Below are positions 19,827 through 28,885 of a DNA stretch of 64,000 nucleotides, piece by piece. Position numbers and translations under genes: made by a program. This DNA is from Anthoceros angustus (Eukaryota > Streptophyta > Anthocerotopsida > Anthocerotales > Anthocerotaceae): assembly GCA_010909165.1 (NCBI GenBank), contig VJWM01000203.1, positions 62,001 through 126,000 of the forward strand. The letters are read 5' to 3'. The notes beneath the pieces were generated by a model, which saw only the letters and a list, made by a program, of their open reading frames with translations, did no database searches and was not told where the DNA came from. Numbering within the stretch: the stretch's first letter is position 1; the number at the start of each line of letters is the position of its first letter.

Positions 19827-22577
19827 TCACGGTCGACCCTTACAACTGCAACAACCAGCTGCGAATCGATGCACACGGTACCCATCCCGTACTACAATGT
19901 CTCGCTCTTCAAGTCTTGACACGATCTCCGTGGAACTGTGGCAGTCACTGCACATGCGTAGATTCTTCGTTACCACCAGTGGTGTGCCACTCGGAGTGTT
20001 CAAGAGACCAAACGCCAGAGCTAGTTTCTCAGCATGCCCACAAAGCGCATCTTCCTTTTCCTTCTCACACAGTGGCTTTAACACCAACTTTGTGTGAGGT
20101 ATATGGCCTCCTTCCTGCTTCGCATGTGCATTCGTGCTCTCCACCTTTAGTGCAATATCCTCTCTCCTTTCTCCCACCACAAAGCTATGTACATCCTTAT
20201 TCACCTCAATGGTCGCCACTGCGGGTTTTTTCTTACCTCCTGCTGCCATCCTCAGTTTTTCAATCCTGTCTACGTCGGCCCACCTACCTGCATCTGCGTA
20301 GGTATTGGCCATGAGCACATACGCAGATGCCTGCTGAGGGTCCAGTTTAACAATGCTTTCAAAACACCACATCGCCCTGTCTACATCCCCGTGACTCTTG
20401 CACGCATTCAACAAAGTCATCAATCCCACAACATCAGTCTGGCCATCGCATGATAACAACATCTTCTCTGCCTCATCTAAATGGCCAGCACGCCCAAGGA
20501 GATCAATCATGCAGGTGTAATGCTCAATAGTAGGTTTGATGCCATGCCGTTCAGCCATGGAATCAAAGTGCTTGCGACCCTCCTGGACTAGTCCCTCATG
20601 ACTGCATGCTACTAGAAGGCAAGTAACCGTAGCATCATTAGGCTGAACACCGGCAACTAACATCTCCTCAAAACAAGCTAGTGCCTTCAGACCTTCATCA
20701 CAAGTACCATACCCAGATATCAGGGCAGTCCATGTCACCACATTCTTTGTGTTCATGCTGTCAAAAACCTGGCGTGCATCTTCCAGTTCACCACATTTTG
20801 CATACATGTCCACAAGGCAGGTGCCCACCACTACGTCGTCCAGCAGTCCTCTCTCGACAATCTGTGAGTGCAGCTGCCTGCCCTTCTGTAAGGCACCAGT
20901 GCTTGCACAGGCCTTCAGAAGGCAAGAAAAAGTGACATGGTTAGCCAAAATAAGGCCCGCCTCCTCCATTTGCCCATACAGAAACAGGGCCTCTCGGCTG
21001 AGCGCTTGCTCGGCATACCCGGCTATCAGGGCGGTCCATGTCACCACATTCTTTGTGTTCATGCTGTCAAACACCTGGCGTGCATCTTCCAGTTCACCAC
21101 ATTTTGCATACCCAGCGATCAAGGAATTCCATGTCACCACATCCTTTGTGGCCATGCTGTCAAAAACCTGGCGTGCATCTTTCATTTTGCCACATTTTGC
21201 ATACATGTCCACCAGGCAGTTGCCAATAAACAAGTTAGTAGCAATGCCACTCTGCACCACATCACAGTGCACTTTTCTGCCAGATTCCAAGTCGGCGGCA
21301 AATGCACAAGCTTGAAGCGCAGCCACAAATACGTGAGCATCAGCCTTCACTCCTGAGCTGCGCATCTCGTGGTACAGTTGTACGGCCTCATTAGGTTTCC
21401 CATGCTTAGCGTATGCGGAGATTATGGAAGACCACATGAAGGCATCCGGCTTACCCACTCTGGTGAACACATCCATGGCCTCCTCTAGCCTGCCTCCACA
21501 TGCATACATGCGCAAGATATGGTTCCCCAAGTATGCACTCGATTCGTACCCAAGTTTGGCAGTGAGATCATGAACTCGACGCCCCACAACCAAATCCTTC
21601 TTAGCTGCACACAGTTTGAGAACAGTGTACAACAGGGACTGGGAAATGGCAGAGTCTGTCTGCGCCAGAGAATCCAGGGCTCCAACGGCCTCAGAAAGCC
21701 TCCCCTGCTGACATAAGGTGCTCACGGTGACAGCAGTAACGACGCCCATTTCCGATGTTGCACGCCTCCCAGGTTCAGGCGTATCCGGAGAGCTGAACTC
21801 GGAAGGAGAGGCACCATGTCCCATCTGCATATCCATGGACATGAGCTGCTCATCAACCCAAGCTGGCTTGAACATGTTGTTTAACCACAGCACCTCGCCG
21901 GACACCTTGCGCCGGAAGTCAGGGGAACGGGAGCTCTTCTTATCACGTCTGTTGTCCCACCACAGGGTAGGGTCCAGAAAAAATTGTTGCCACAAGTGCT
22001 CCTGCTCCTGCTCCTGCTCCTGGCGACTTTCCTCGTTGGAAATCCCGTCCCCACCCACCCATTTTCTCGGATGTGGAAGAGCTGGGCTCCTTACGCTGCT
22101 GCACCTGGAGCCCATTTGCGATTCTGCACGCCTCCCAAGTTCAGGATTATCATCTGGAGAGCTCGAGTTGGAAGGAGAGGCACCGTGACCCATATGCATA
22201 TCCAAGGAGACGAGATTCTCATCAGCCCAAGCTGGCTTAAACGTGTTGCTTAACCACGGCCCCTCGCTGGACCCCTTCCGCCGGAAGTCAGGGAAACGGC
22301 TGCACTTCTTATCTCGTCTGTCGTCCCACCACAGGCTACGGCCCAGAAGGCAACGACCGGCATCGCTGGAAAAGCCGTCCCTACCCACACACGGCCTCGG
22401 AAATGGAACTGCTGGGCTCCGAGTCCTTACACTGCTGCACCTGGAGACCTTGTTTGCCAGGGGTTGACTCCCTAAGATGAGGTGAGCGGGAGGTCCTGGT
22501 GGAATCCCTGAGTATGTACACACACCGATTGCAATTTGTTGGGTCCACAACGGGTCCGGTTGCCATACTGTGACCAT
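19827..22577 (-). CDS. PPR locus C: intact PDF x2 - PPR(PLS) - E1/E2 - DYW:KP, candidate U-to-C RNA editing factor
   Basis: Single uninterrupted frame of 916 codons, no intron, ATG at 22577-22575 (MVTVWQPDPLW, as in the other loci). Residues 1-45 are Ser/Pro/Arg-containing and poor in acidic residues, compatible with an organelle transit peptide. PDF-like block 1 (about 80-118) is degenerate; block 2 (195-241) is good: WWDNRRDKKSSRSPDF, GEVLWLNNMFKPAWV. PPR motifs of L, S, P, SS types run from about 312 to 715, ending P2-L2-S2. E1 is about 716-750 and E2 751-782. KKKPAVATIEV sits at the PG-box position and LVLKPL follows. Catalytic site: H848-A-E850, C876-S-D-C879; second zinc group H903, C910, C912; C-terminus GRP. 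PPR-DYW proteins bind organelle RNA at about one base per repeat and deaminate or aminate pyrimidines; DYW:KP members are linked to U-to-C. Function inferred, architecture seen. Confidence 0.93.
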   Translation of the reverse strand: MVTVWQPDPLWTQQIAIGVCTYSGIPPGPPAHLILGSQPLANKVSRCSSVRTRSPAVPFPRPCVGRDGFSSDAGRCLLGRSLWWDDRRDKKCSRFPDFRRKGSSEGPWLSNTFKPAWADENLVSLDMHMGHGASPSNSSSPDDNPELGRRAESQMGSRCSSVRSPALPHPRKWVGGDGISNEESRQEQEQEQEHLWQQFFLDPTLWWDNRRDKKSSRSPDFRRKVSGEVLWLNNMFKPAWVDEQLMSMDMQMGHGASPSEFSSPDTPEPGRRATSEMGVVTAVTVSTLCQQGRLSEAVGALDSLAQTDSAISQSLLYTVLKLCAAKKDLVVGRRVHDLTAKLGYESSAYLGNHILRMYACGGRLEEAMDVFTRVGKPDAFMWSSIISAYAKHGKPNEAVQLYHEMRSSGVKADAHVFVAALQACAFAADLESGRKVHCDVVQSGIATNLFIGNCLVDMYAKCGKMKDARQVFDSMATKDVVTWNSLIAGYAKCGELEDARQVFDSMNTKNVVTWTALIAGYAEQALSREALFLYGQMEEAGLILANHVTFSCLLKACASTGALQKGRQLHSQIVERGLLDDVVVGTCLVDMYAKCGELEDARQVFDSMNTKNVVTWTALISGYGTCDEGLKALACFEEMLVAGVQPNDATVTCLLVACSHEGLVQEGRKHFDSMAERHGIKPTIEHYTCMIDLLGRAGHLDEAEKMLLSCDGQTDVVGLMTLLNACKSHGDVDRAMWCFESIVKLDPQQASAYVLMANTYADAGRWADVDRIEKLRMAAGGKKKPAVATIEVNKDVHSFVVGERREDIALKVESTNAHAKQEGGHIPHTKLVLKPLCEKEKEDALCGHAEKLALAFGLLNTPSGTPLVVTKNLRMCSDCHSSTEIVSRLEERDIVVRDGYRVHRFAAGCCSCKGRP

Positions 22578-22747
22578 TGTTCAGGGACCACGCCGTGAGA
22601 ACCTGAGTCTGCCAATAAACTGGACCAGGATGCCCATGACCACACCATACGAGCAGAGCTGGCTCCGATGCCGGAGCCTAAGCAATATACATCGAAGTTG
22701 CTGTGCGGATTTTGCCGTCTCGAAGTTGGTGATGTTCGTAGGTGCCG

Positions 22748-22950
22748 CAGGAGGAACAGGATGTCAGCCAGAGTTGAAGCCTGGTGAAGATTTGTCTTTG
22801 TCGGGAGGTAAGTAGTCCAGGGTTTGGGGTTTAGGTAGTGTAAACGGGCAGGAGGAACAGGATGTCAGCCAGAGTTGAAGCCTGGTGAAGATTTGTCTTT
22901 GTCGGGAGGTAAGTAGTCCAGGGTTTGGGGTTTAGGTAGTGTAAACGGGG
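22748..22950. repeat. 101-bp tandem duplication upstream of locus C
   Basis: Two almost identical units (22748-22848, 22849-22949) starting CAGGAGGAACAGGATGTCAG and ending GGTAGTGTAAACGGG. About 170 bp upstream of the locus C start codon. Confidence 0.92.
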
Positions 22951-23707
22951 CAGCGAGGAGGGGAGGAGGTCCGAATTGGGTCGGGAACCATGATTCGTGA
23001 ACGACGGTCATACCGGCCAATGCCCATCATCTCTGCCAAGTTCTCCCGAAGGGCCCGATGCCCATGTCACATGTGGCATCTTGTCTGCCATGTTCTCTAC
23101 AGAAGAGCAGTTTCACTCGTGACACCAGTCCTCATGGTACTTCCGCAATCGCTTGCTGCCTCTCAGGAATCTAGAGCTTCAAATGCCAAGCCCGCCGCCG
23201 CTTCCAAGGCGGAAATATGTACAAAAGTTCAGTTGTGTTGTCACCAGACACCGCTTTCGTAGCCTGGTTTGCTCAATAAGGGTTCACAGTTCAGTCCACT
23301 AAAGTTAAGTTTATTTGATACCTTACACTGGACGTTGCTACAAACACGAGTCTCATGAGACCTGCAAAGCTGCACGCAGGGCCAGGCTCTTTAATACCAA
23401 CGAGAGACGTTCTGGAATTTCGAGTCTTCACTTGGCAGATGTCACAAAGCGAACCCCTCCCTCAAACTTCACTTGCAATCAGCCATGGCTCAGTTTCTTT
23501 CCTCACGCTCCGTTTGATGTCCTGGAGGACATTTCTGATAATAAACTTTGAGATGAGAGGGGAATCAGTATTAGCGTGTCTCTGTCTCAGTTTGGAAAGA
23601 GACCAACCTGCTGATGTTAGGCAAACACATCCACCACCAAATCCTAAAAAAGAAGCAATCTTCTCTGGCGTGAACACAACCTTGAGCACTCGCTAAGTCT
23701 TCGTCAT
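22951..23707. other. Spacer between loci C and D
   Basis: Holds a 90-codon plus-strand frame (22990-23262) and a 113-codon frame (23355-23696), neither recognisable. It contains the promoter side of C and the 3' flank of D. Confidence 0.4.
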
Positions 23708-26072
23708 TCACGGTCGACCCTTGCAACTGCAACAACCATTTGCAAATCGATGCACACGATACCCATCCCTTACAACAATGTCTCTCTGTTCAAGCCTTGA
23801 CATGATCTCCGTGGAAGTGTGGCAGTCACTGCACATGCGTAGATTCTTCGTTACCACCAGAGGTGTCCCACTGGAGTGTTCAAAAGACCAAACGCCAGAG
23901 CTAGCTTCTCAGCATGCCCACAAAGCGCATCTTCCTTTTCCTTCTCAGACAGTGGCTTCAACACCAACTTCGTGTGAGGTGTGTGCCCTCCTTCCTGCTT
24001 CAGGCGTGCATTTGTGAACTCCACCTTCAGCGCAATGTCGTCCCTTCTTTCTCCCACCGCAAACGTATGTACCTGCTTCTTCACCTCAATGGTCACCACT
24101 GCGGGTTTCTTGTTAGCCCCTGCTACCACTCGCTGTGTTTCAATCCTATCTACATCGGTCCACCTACCTGCATCTGCATACGCATTGGCCATGAGCACAT
24201 ATCCCGATGCATGCTGGGGCTCCAGTCTAACAAGGCTTTCAAAACACTGGGTCGCCCTCTGTATATCCCCGTGACTTTTGCAGGCATTGAGCAAAGACCT
24301 CAATCCTACAACATTACCTTGGCCCTCACATGATAATAATAGCATGTTCTCTGCCTCATCTAAATGTCCTGCGCGCCCAAGGAGATCAATCATGCAATTG
24401 TGCTGCTCAAGAGTAGGTTTCAGGCCATGCTGTTCTCCGATGGACCCAAACAGCTTACGACCCTCATCCACCAGTCCCTCATGAGTGCATGCTACCAGAA
24501 GGCAGGTAAAAGTAGCATCATCAGGCTGAACACCGGCAACTAACATCTCCTCAAAACAAGCTAGAGCCTTTTGACCTTCATCACAAGCACCATACCCTGC
24601 AATCAGGACATTCCATGTCACCACATCCTTCGAGGCCATGCTGTCAAAAACCTGGCGTGCATCTTCCAGTTCACCACACTTTGCATACATGTCCACAAGG
24701 CAGGTGCCCACCACTACGTCGTCCAGCAGTCCTCTTCACAATCTGTGAGTGCAGCTGCCTGCCCTTCTGTAAGGCGCCACTGCTTGCACAGGCCTTCAGA
24801 AGGCAAGCAAAAGTAACATGGTCAGCCAAAATAAGGCCCGCATCCTCCATTTGTGCATACAGAACAAGCGCCTCTCGGCCGAGCGCTTGCTCAGCATACC
24901 CAGCTATCAGGGCCTTCCATGTCACCACATCCTTTATGTTCATGCTGTCAAAGACCTGGCGTGCATCTTTCAGTTCACCACATTTTGCATACCCAGCTAT
25001 CAGGGCATTCCATGTCACCACATCCTTTGTGGCCATGCTGTCAAAAACCTGGCGTGCATCTTTCATTTTGCCACATTTTGCATACATGTCCACCAGGCAG
25101 TTGCCAACAAACAAGTTAGTAGGAATGCCACTGTGCACCACATCACAGTGCACTTTTCTGCCAGATTCCAAGTCGGCGGCAAATGCACAAGCTTGAAGGG
25201 CAGCTACAAAGACGTGAGCATCCGCCTTCACTCCTGACCTACGCATCTCATGGTACAGTTGTACGGCCTCATTAGGTTTCCCATGCTTAGCGTATGTGGA
25301 GATTATGGAAGACCACATGAAGGCATCCGGTTTACCCACTCTGGTGAGCACATCCATGGCCTCCTCCAGCCTACCTCCACATGCATACATGCGCAAGATA
25401 TGGTTCCCCAAGTATGCACTCGACTCGTACCCAAGTTTGACAGTGAGATCATGAACTCGTCGCCCCACAACCAAATCCTTCTTAGCTGTACAAAATTTCA
25501 GCACAGTGCAACACAGGGACTGGGAAATGGCAGAGCCTGTCTGTGCCAGAGATTCCAGGGCTCCAACGGCCTCAGAAAGCTTCCCCCGCTGACATAACGC
25601 GATCACGGTTACAGCCGTGACGACACCCATTTCCGCCTCCAGGACGCTCCGGCCCTGGAAGGAGAGGCACCATGACCCATCTGCATATCCAAGGAAACGA
25701 GCTGCTCATCAACCCAAGCTGGCTTAAACATGCTGTTTAACCACAGCACCTCGCCGGACCCTTACGCCGGAAGTCAGGCGAACGGGAGCTCTTCTTATCT
25801 CGTCTGTTGTCCCACCACAGGGTAGGGTCCAGAAAAAATTGTTGCCACAAGTGCTCCTGCTCCTGGCGACGACCACTGTTGGAAATCCCGTCCCCACCCA
25901 TACATTTTCTGGGAAGTGGAAGCGCTGGGCTCCTTACATTGCTGCACCTGGAGGCCTTGTGTGCCAGGGGTTGCCTCCCTAAGCTGTGGTGATCCGGAGC
26001 TCCTCGTAGAATCCCTGTACACACACCGATTTGTTGGGTGCACAACGGGTCTGGTTGCCATACTGTGGCCAT
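23708..26072 (-). pseudogene. PPR locus D: PDF - PPR - DYW:KP, frame-disrupted
   Basis: ATG at 26072-26070 (MATVWQPDPLC). One PDF block (codons about 70-110) is open until a C is missing from a run of four near 25757, where the frame leaves GEVLWL. The PPR part is open at 24671-25630, breaks at about 24735 (TCTCTCGA reads TCTTCA), continues at 23851-24714 through P2-L2-S2, E1, E2, the KPAVATIEV-type box (here KPAVVTIEV), VLKPL and CGHAEK, and breaks once more near 23870. The zinc motif and the terminal CSCKGRP are still readable to the TGA at 23708-23710. Three single-step frame lesions, all small losses, leave the domain order as in locus C with one fewer PDF block. Pseudogene, or an intact gene with consensus errors. 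Confidence 0.82.
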
Positions 26073-26473
26073 CTTCCAGCGACCGCTGTCGGACGATGAT
26101 AACAGAGGCTACAACTACAGACTATGGCAGGTTGCCCAGGTAAGAGAGGTACATAAATTCGATTCCGCATAGGTGACACGGTGGTGGTGAGAGGTGGATC
26201 AGTGTAAGCCATCCATGTCGACCCATTTCTCAAGTTTGGGCAGGGATGCAATTAGGCAAGGACGTTCACGCCCAAGGAAGGAAGCAATAGGTAGTCTCTA
26301 AGGTAGGTAGACACTTGAGCACCCGCTAGCTCGGAGCGGCCTGATGTGGGAAAACGGCACCGGCACCGGCGAGCAGCAATTGTACATGGTCCCATCCCCG
26401 TTCGATTTTACGGTTTCCGTTATGGATCTGAGGTACGGCGAATTACGAACAGCTCTGTAAAACGTATCATCAT

Positions 26474-26515
26474 CATGTGGCATGTGGCATGTGGCATGTG
26501 GCATGTGGCATGTGG
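26474..26515. repeat. 7-bp microsatellite CATGTGG, six copies
   Basis: Six perfect CATGTGG units followed by CATGTAG. The tandem-duplicate counterpart at 27642-27676 has five, so the repeat has changed since the duplication. Confidence 0.95.
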
Positions 26516-26798
26516 CATGTAGCGGGCAAGCCCGTGAACCGCGACTCTGAGGAATCGAACTGATCTTGGTAACCCCAACCACCAGTCGGCGGTGCCCTTA
26601 TTACCTACCTACGGCGATGAAGTAAGTCTAGAAGGGGTGGAGGTTAGCTCAAAAGGTTTTTTCTCTAGCCACAACTCTGCCAGCCACACTCTTGTTTCTT
26701 TAGAGTGAATTAGATTGAGTTTTATATTCCTGTATAAAGTAAACCTGATAGCCTGGCACAGGGGATAGAAAATTGAAGATCTTTGACGCCATTCATAT

Positions 26799-26985
26799 CA
26801 ATGTCAATTCAAAGAATTGACATTGGCTCCTTCCTGTGGAGAGTGGTGGTGCTCCTTCCGTGGAGAGTGGTGGTGCTCCTTCCTGTGGAGATAGATGTTC
26901 CTTCCTGTGGAGAGTGGTGGTGTTCCTTCCTGTGGAGAGTGGTGGTGCTCCTTCCTGTGGAGAGTTGTGTTCCTTCCTATGTAGG
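26799..26985. repeat. 12-bp palindrome followed by about 26-bp minisatellite
   Basis: CAATGTCAATTC, loop AAA, GAATTGACATTG at 26799-26825, directly followed by about six units of roughly 26 bp (core CTCCTTCCTGTGGAGAGTGG) to 26985. The duplicate palindrome is at 27959-27985, with a shortened minisatellite to about 28125. Confidence 0.88.
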
Positions 26986-28347
26986 ACCTATCTTGGGAGT
27001 GGTTTGCTGAGGCGGTGCTCTCTTCGCTCGCGTATCTATATATTAAATCTTGATGTATGTGAGCTCCACTATATTCAAATATCATATATCCATCACAAAG
27101 CTTCTATGCTATGTCATCGAGGGCAATGATCTTGGCTAGGGCTCCTCTATCCTCAAGATGTTAAGCCTTATATATCAAGGGAGCATATGAACTTATTATT
27201 TAAAGACAGCCGGATGTCTGGTTGCCATACTGTGGCCATCTTCCAGCGACCGCTGTCGGACGATGATAACAGAGGCTACAACTACAGACTATGGCAGGTT
27301 GCCCAGGTAAGAGAGGTACATAAATTCGATTCCGCATAGGTGACACGGTGGTGGTGAGAGGTGGATCAGTGTAAGCCATCCATGTCGACCCATTTCTCAA
27401 GTTTGGGCAGGGATGCAATTAGGCAAGGACGTTCACGCCCAAGGAAGGAAGCAATAGGTAGTCTCTAAGGTAGGTAGACACTTGAGCACCCGCTAGCTCG
27501 GAGCGGCCCGATGTGGGAAAACGGCACCGGCACCGGCGAGCAGCAAATTGTACATGGTCCCATCCCCGTTCGATTTTACGGTTTCCGTTATGGATCTGAG
27601 GTACGGCGAATTACGAACAGCTCTGTAAAACGTATCATCATCATGTGGCATGTGGCATGTGGCATGTGGCATGTGGCATGTAGCGGGCAAGCCCGTGAAC
27701 CGCGACTCTGAGGAATCGAACTGATCTTGGTAACCCCAACCACCAGTCGGCGGTGCCTTATTACCTACCTACGGCGATGAAGTAAGTCTAGAAGGGGTGG
27801 AGGTTAGCTCAAAAGGTTTTTTCTCTAGCCACAACTCTGCCAGCCACACTCTTGTTTCTTTAGAGTGAATTAGATTGAGTTTTATATTCCTGTATAAAGT
27901 AAACCTGATAGCCTGGCACAGGGGATAGAAAATTGAAGATCTTTGACGCCATTCATATCAATGTCAATTCAAAGAATTGACATTGGCTCTCGTGGAGAGT
28001 GGTGGTGCTCCTTCCGTGAGAGTGGTGGTGCTCCCGTGGAGATAGATGTTCCTTCCGTGGAGAGTGGTGGTGTTCCCGTGGAGAGTGGTGGTGCTCCTTC
28101 CCGTGAGAGTTGTGTTCCTTCTATGTAGGACCTATCTTGGGAGTGGTTTGTCGAGGCGGTGCTCTCTTCGCTCGCGTATCTATATATTAAATCTTGATGT
28201 ATGTGAGCTCCACTATATTCAAATATCATATATCCATCACAAAGCTTCTATGCTATGTCATCGAGGGCAATGATCTTGGCTAGGCCCTCTATCCTCAAGA
28301 TGTTAAGCCTTATATATCAAGGAGCATATGAACTTATTATTTAAAGA

Positions 28348-28660
28348 CCGGAGCTGATGCTGTTGTGTTGGAGAACTAGGGGTTGAAACCCTCGGTGGAA
28401 TATGTGCCGTTGGCAGATAAATTGAAGATCCAAGGCATAGAACCTTTTGAGGATAAAGTGAAGATTGACAAGGCATGGTACATCTTGGGTGACATGGTTC
28501 TTAAGCTATATGGAATGAGCCAATGGTTGGGAAGATATTTTCACATTCGAATCGAGGTGAAGATAAGGGATGTTATCCAATTACAAGCTCATTATATTGG
28601 CGCTTTGAGTGTGAAAGCTAATTACATGTGCAGGAGTTAATCTTTTATATATTGGCTACT
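28348..28660 (+). other. Unique stretch with an 86-codon open frame
   Basis: A plus-strand frame at 28383-28640 reads MKPSVEYVPLADKLKIQG and so on. It is rich in Lys/Asp/Ile and unlike the neighbouring low-complexity frames, but I recognise no domain. It could be a fragment of a transposon protein. Confidence 0.3.
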
Positions 28661-28667
28661 TGGAGGG

Positions 28668-28885
28668 CTAGGCCCTAGATGTTGCGGCTGAGTGTTATGC
28701 CCTAGGTGTTGCGGCTGATGCTGGGCCCTAGATGTTGCGGTTCAGTGTTATGCCCTAGATGTTGCGGTTGAGTGTTATGCCCTAGGTGTTGCGGTTGAGT
28801 GTTATGCCCTAGGTGTTATGCCCTAGATGTTGCGGTTGAGTGTTATGCCCTAGGTGTTGCGGCTGCTGGCCCTAGATGTTTGCGA
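28668..28885. repeat. 27-bp minisatellite, about eight units
   Basis: Units of GCCCTAGATGTTGCGGTTGA plus GTGTTAT, alternating GATGTT and GGTGTT versions. Unit length is a multiple of three (reading CYALDVAVE). Some units are shortened, for example TGCTGGCCCTAG. Confidence 0.9.

Larger units (their letters stand above)
26049..28347. repeat. 1.16-kb tandem duplication covering the 5' end of locus D
   Basis: Copy 1 is 26049-27215 and copy 2 is 27216-28347; both start GTCTGGTTGCCATACTGTGG and end TTATTATTTAAAGAC. Copy 1 contains the locus D start codon, its first eight codons and the upstream flank. Copy 2 therefore carries an orphan start (MATVWQPD, minus strand, 27239 down) cut off after eight codons. 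The upstream 0.8 kb (from about 26630) is A/T-rich with LTR-like composition. Confidence 0.93.

Noticed and set aside
22808-22840. GGGTTTGGGGTTTAGG, telomere-like
   Set aside because: Two short degenerate pieces inside a 101-bp duplication; no TTTAGGG array.
26525-26620. Possible tRNA on the minus strand (TTCGATTCCTC resembles a T-loop)
   Set aside because: No matching acceptor stem, D-arm or anticodon arm can be folded at the right spacing; it is also duplicated as part of the 1.16-kb unit.
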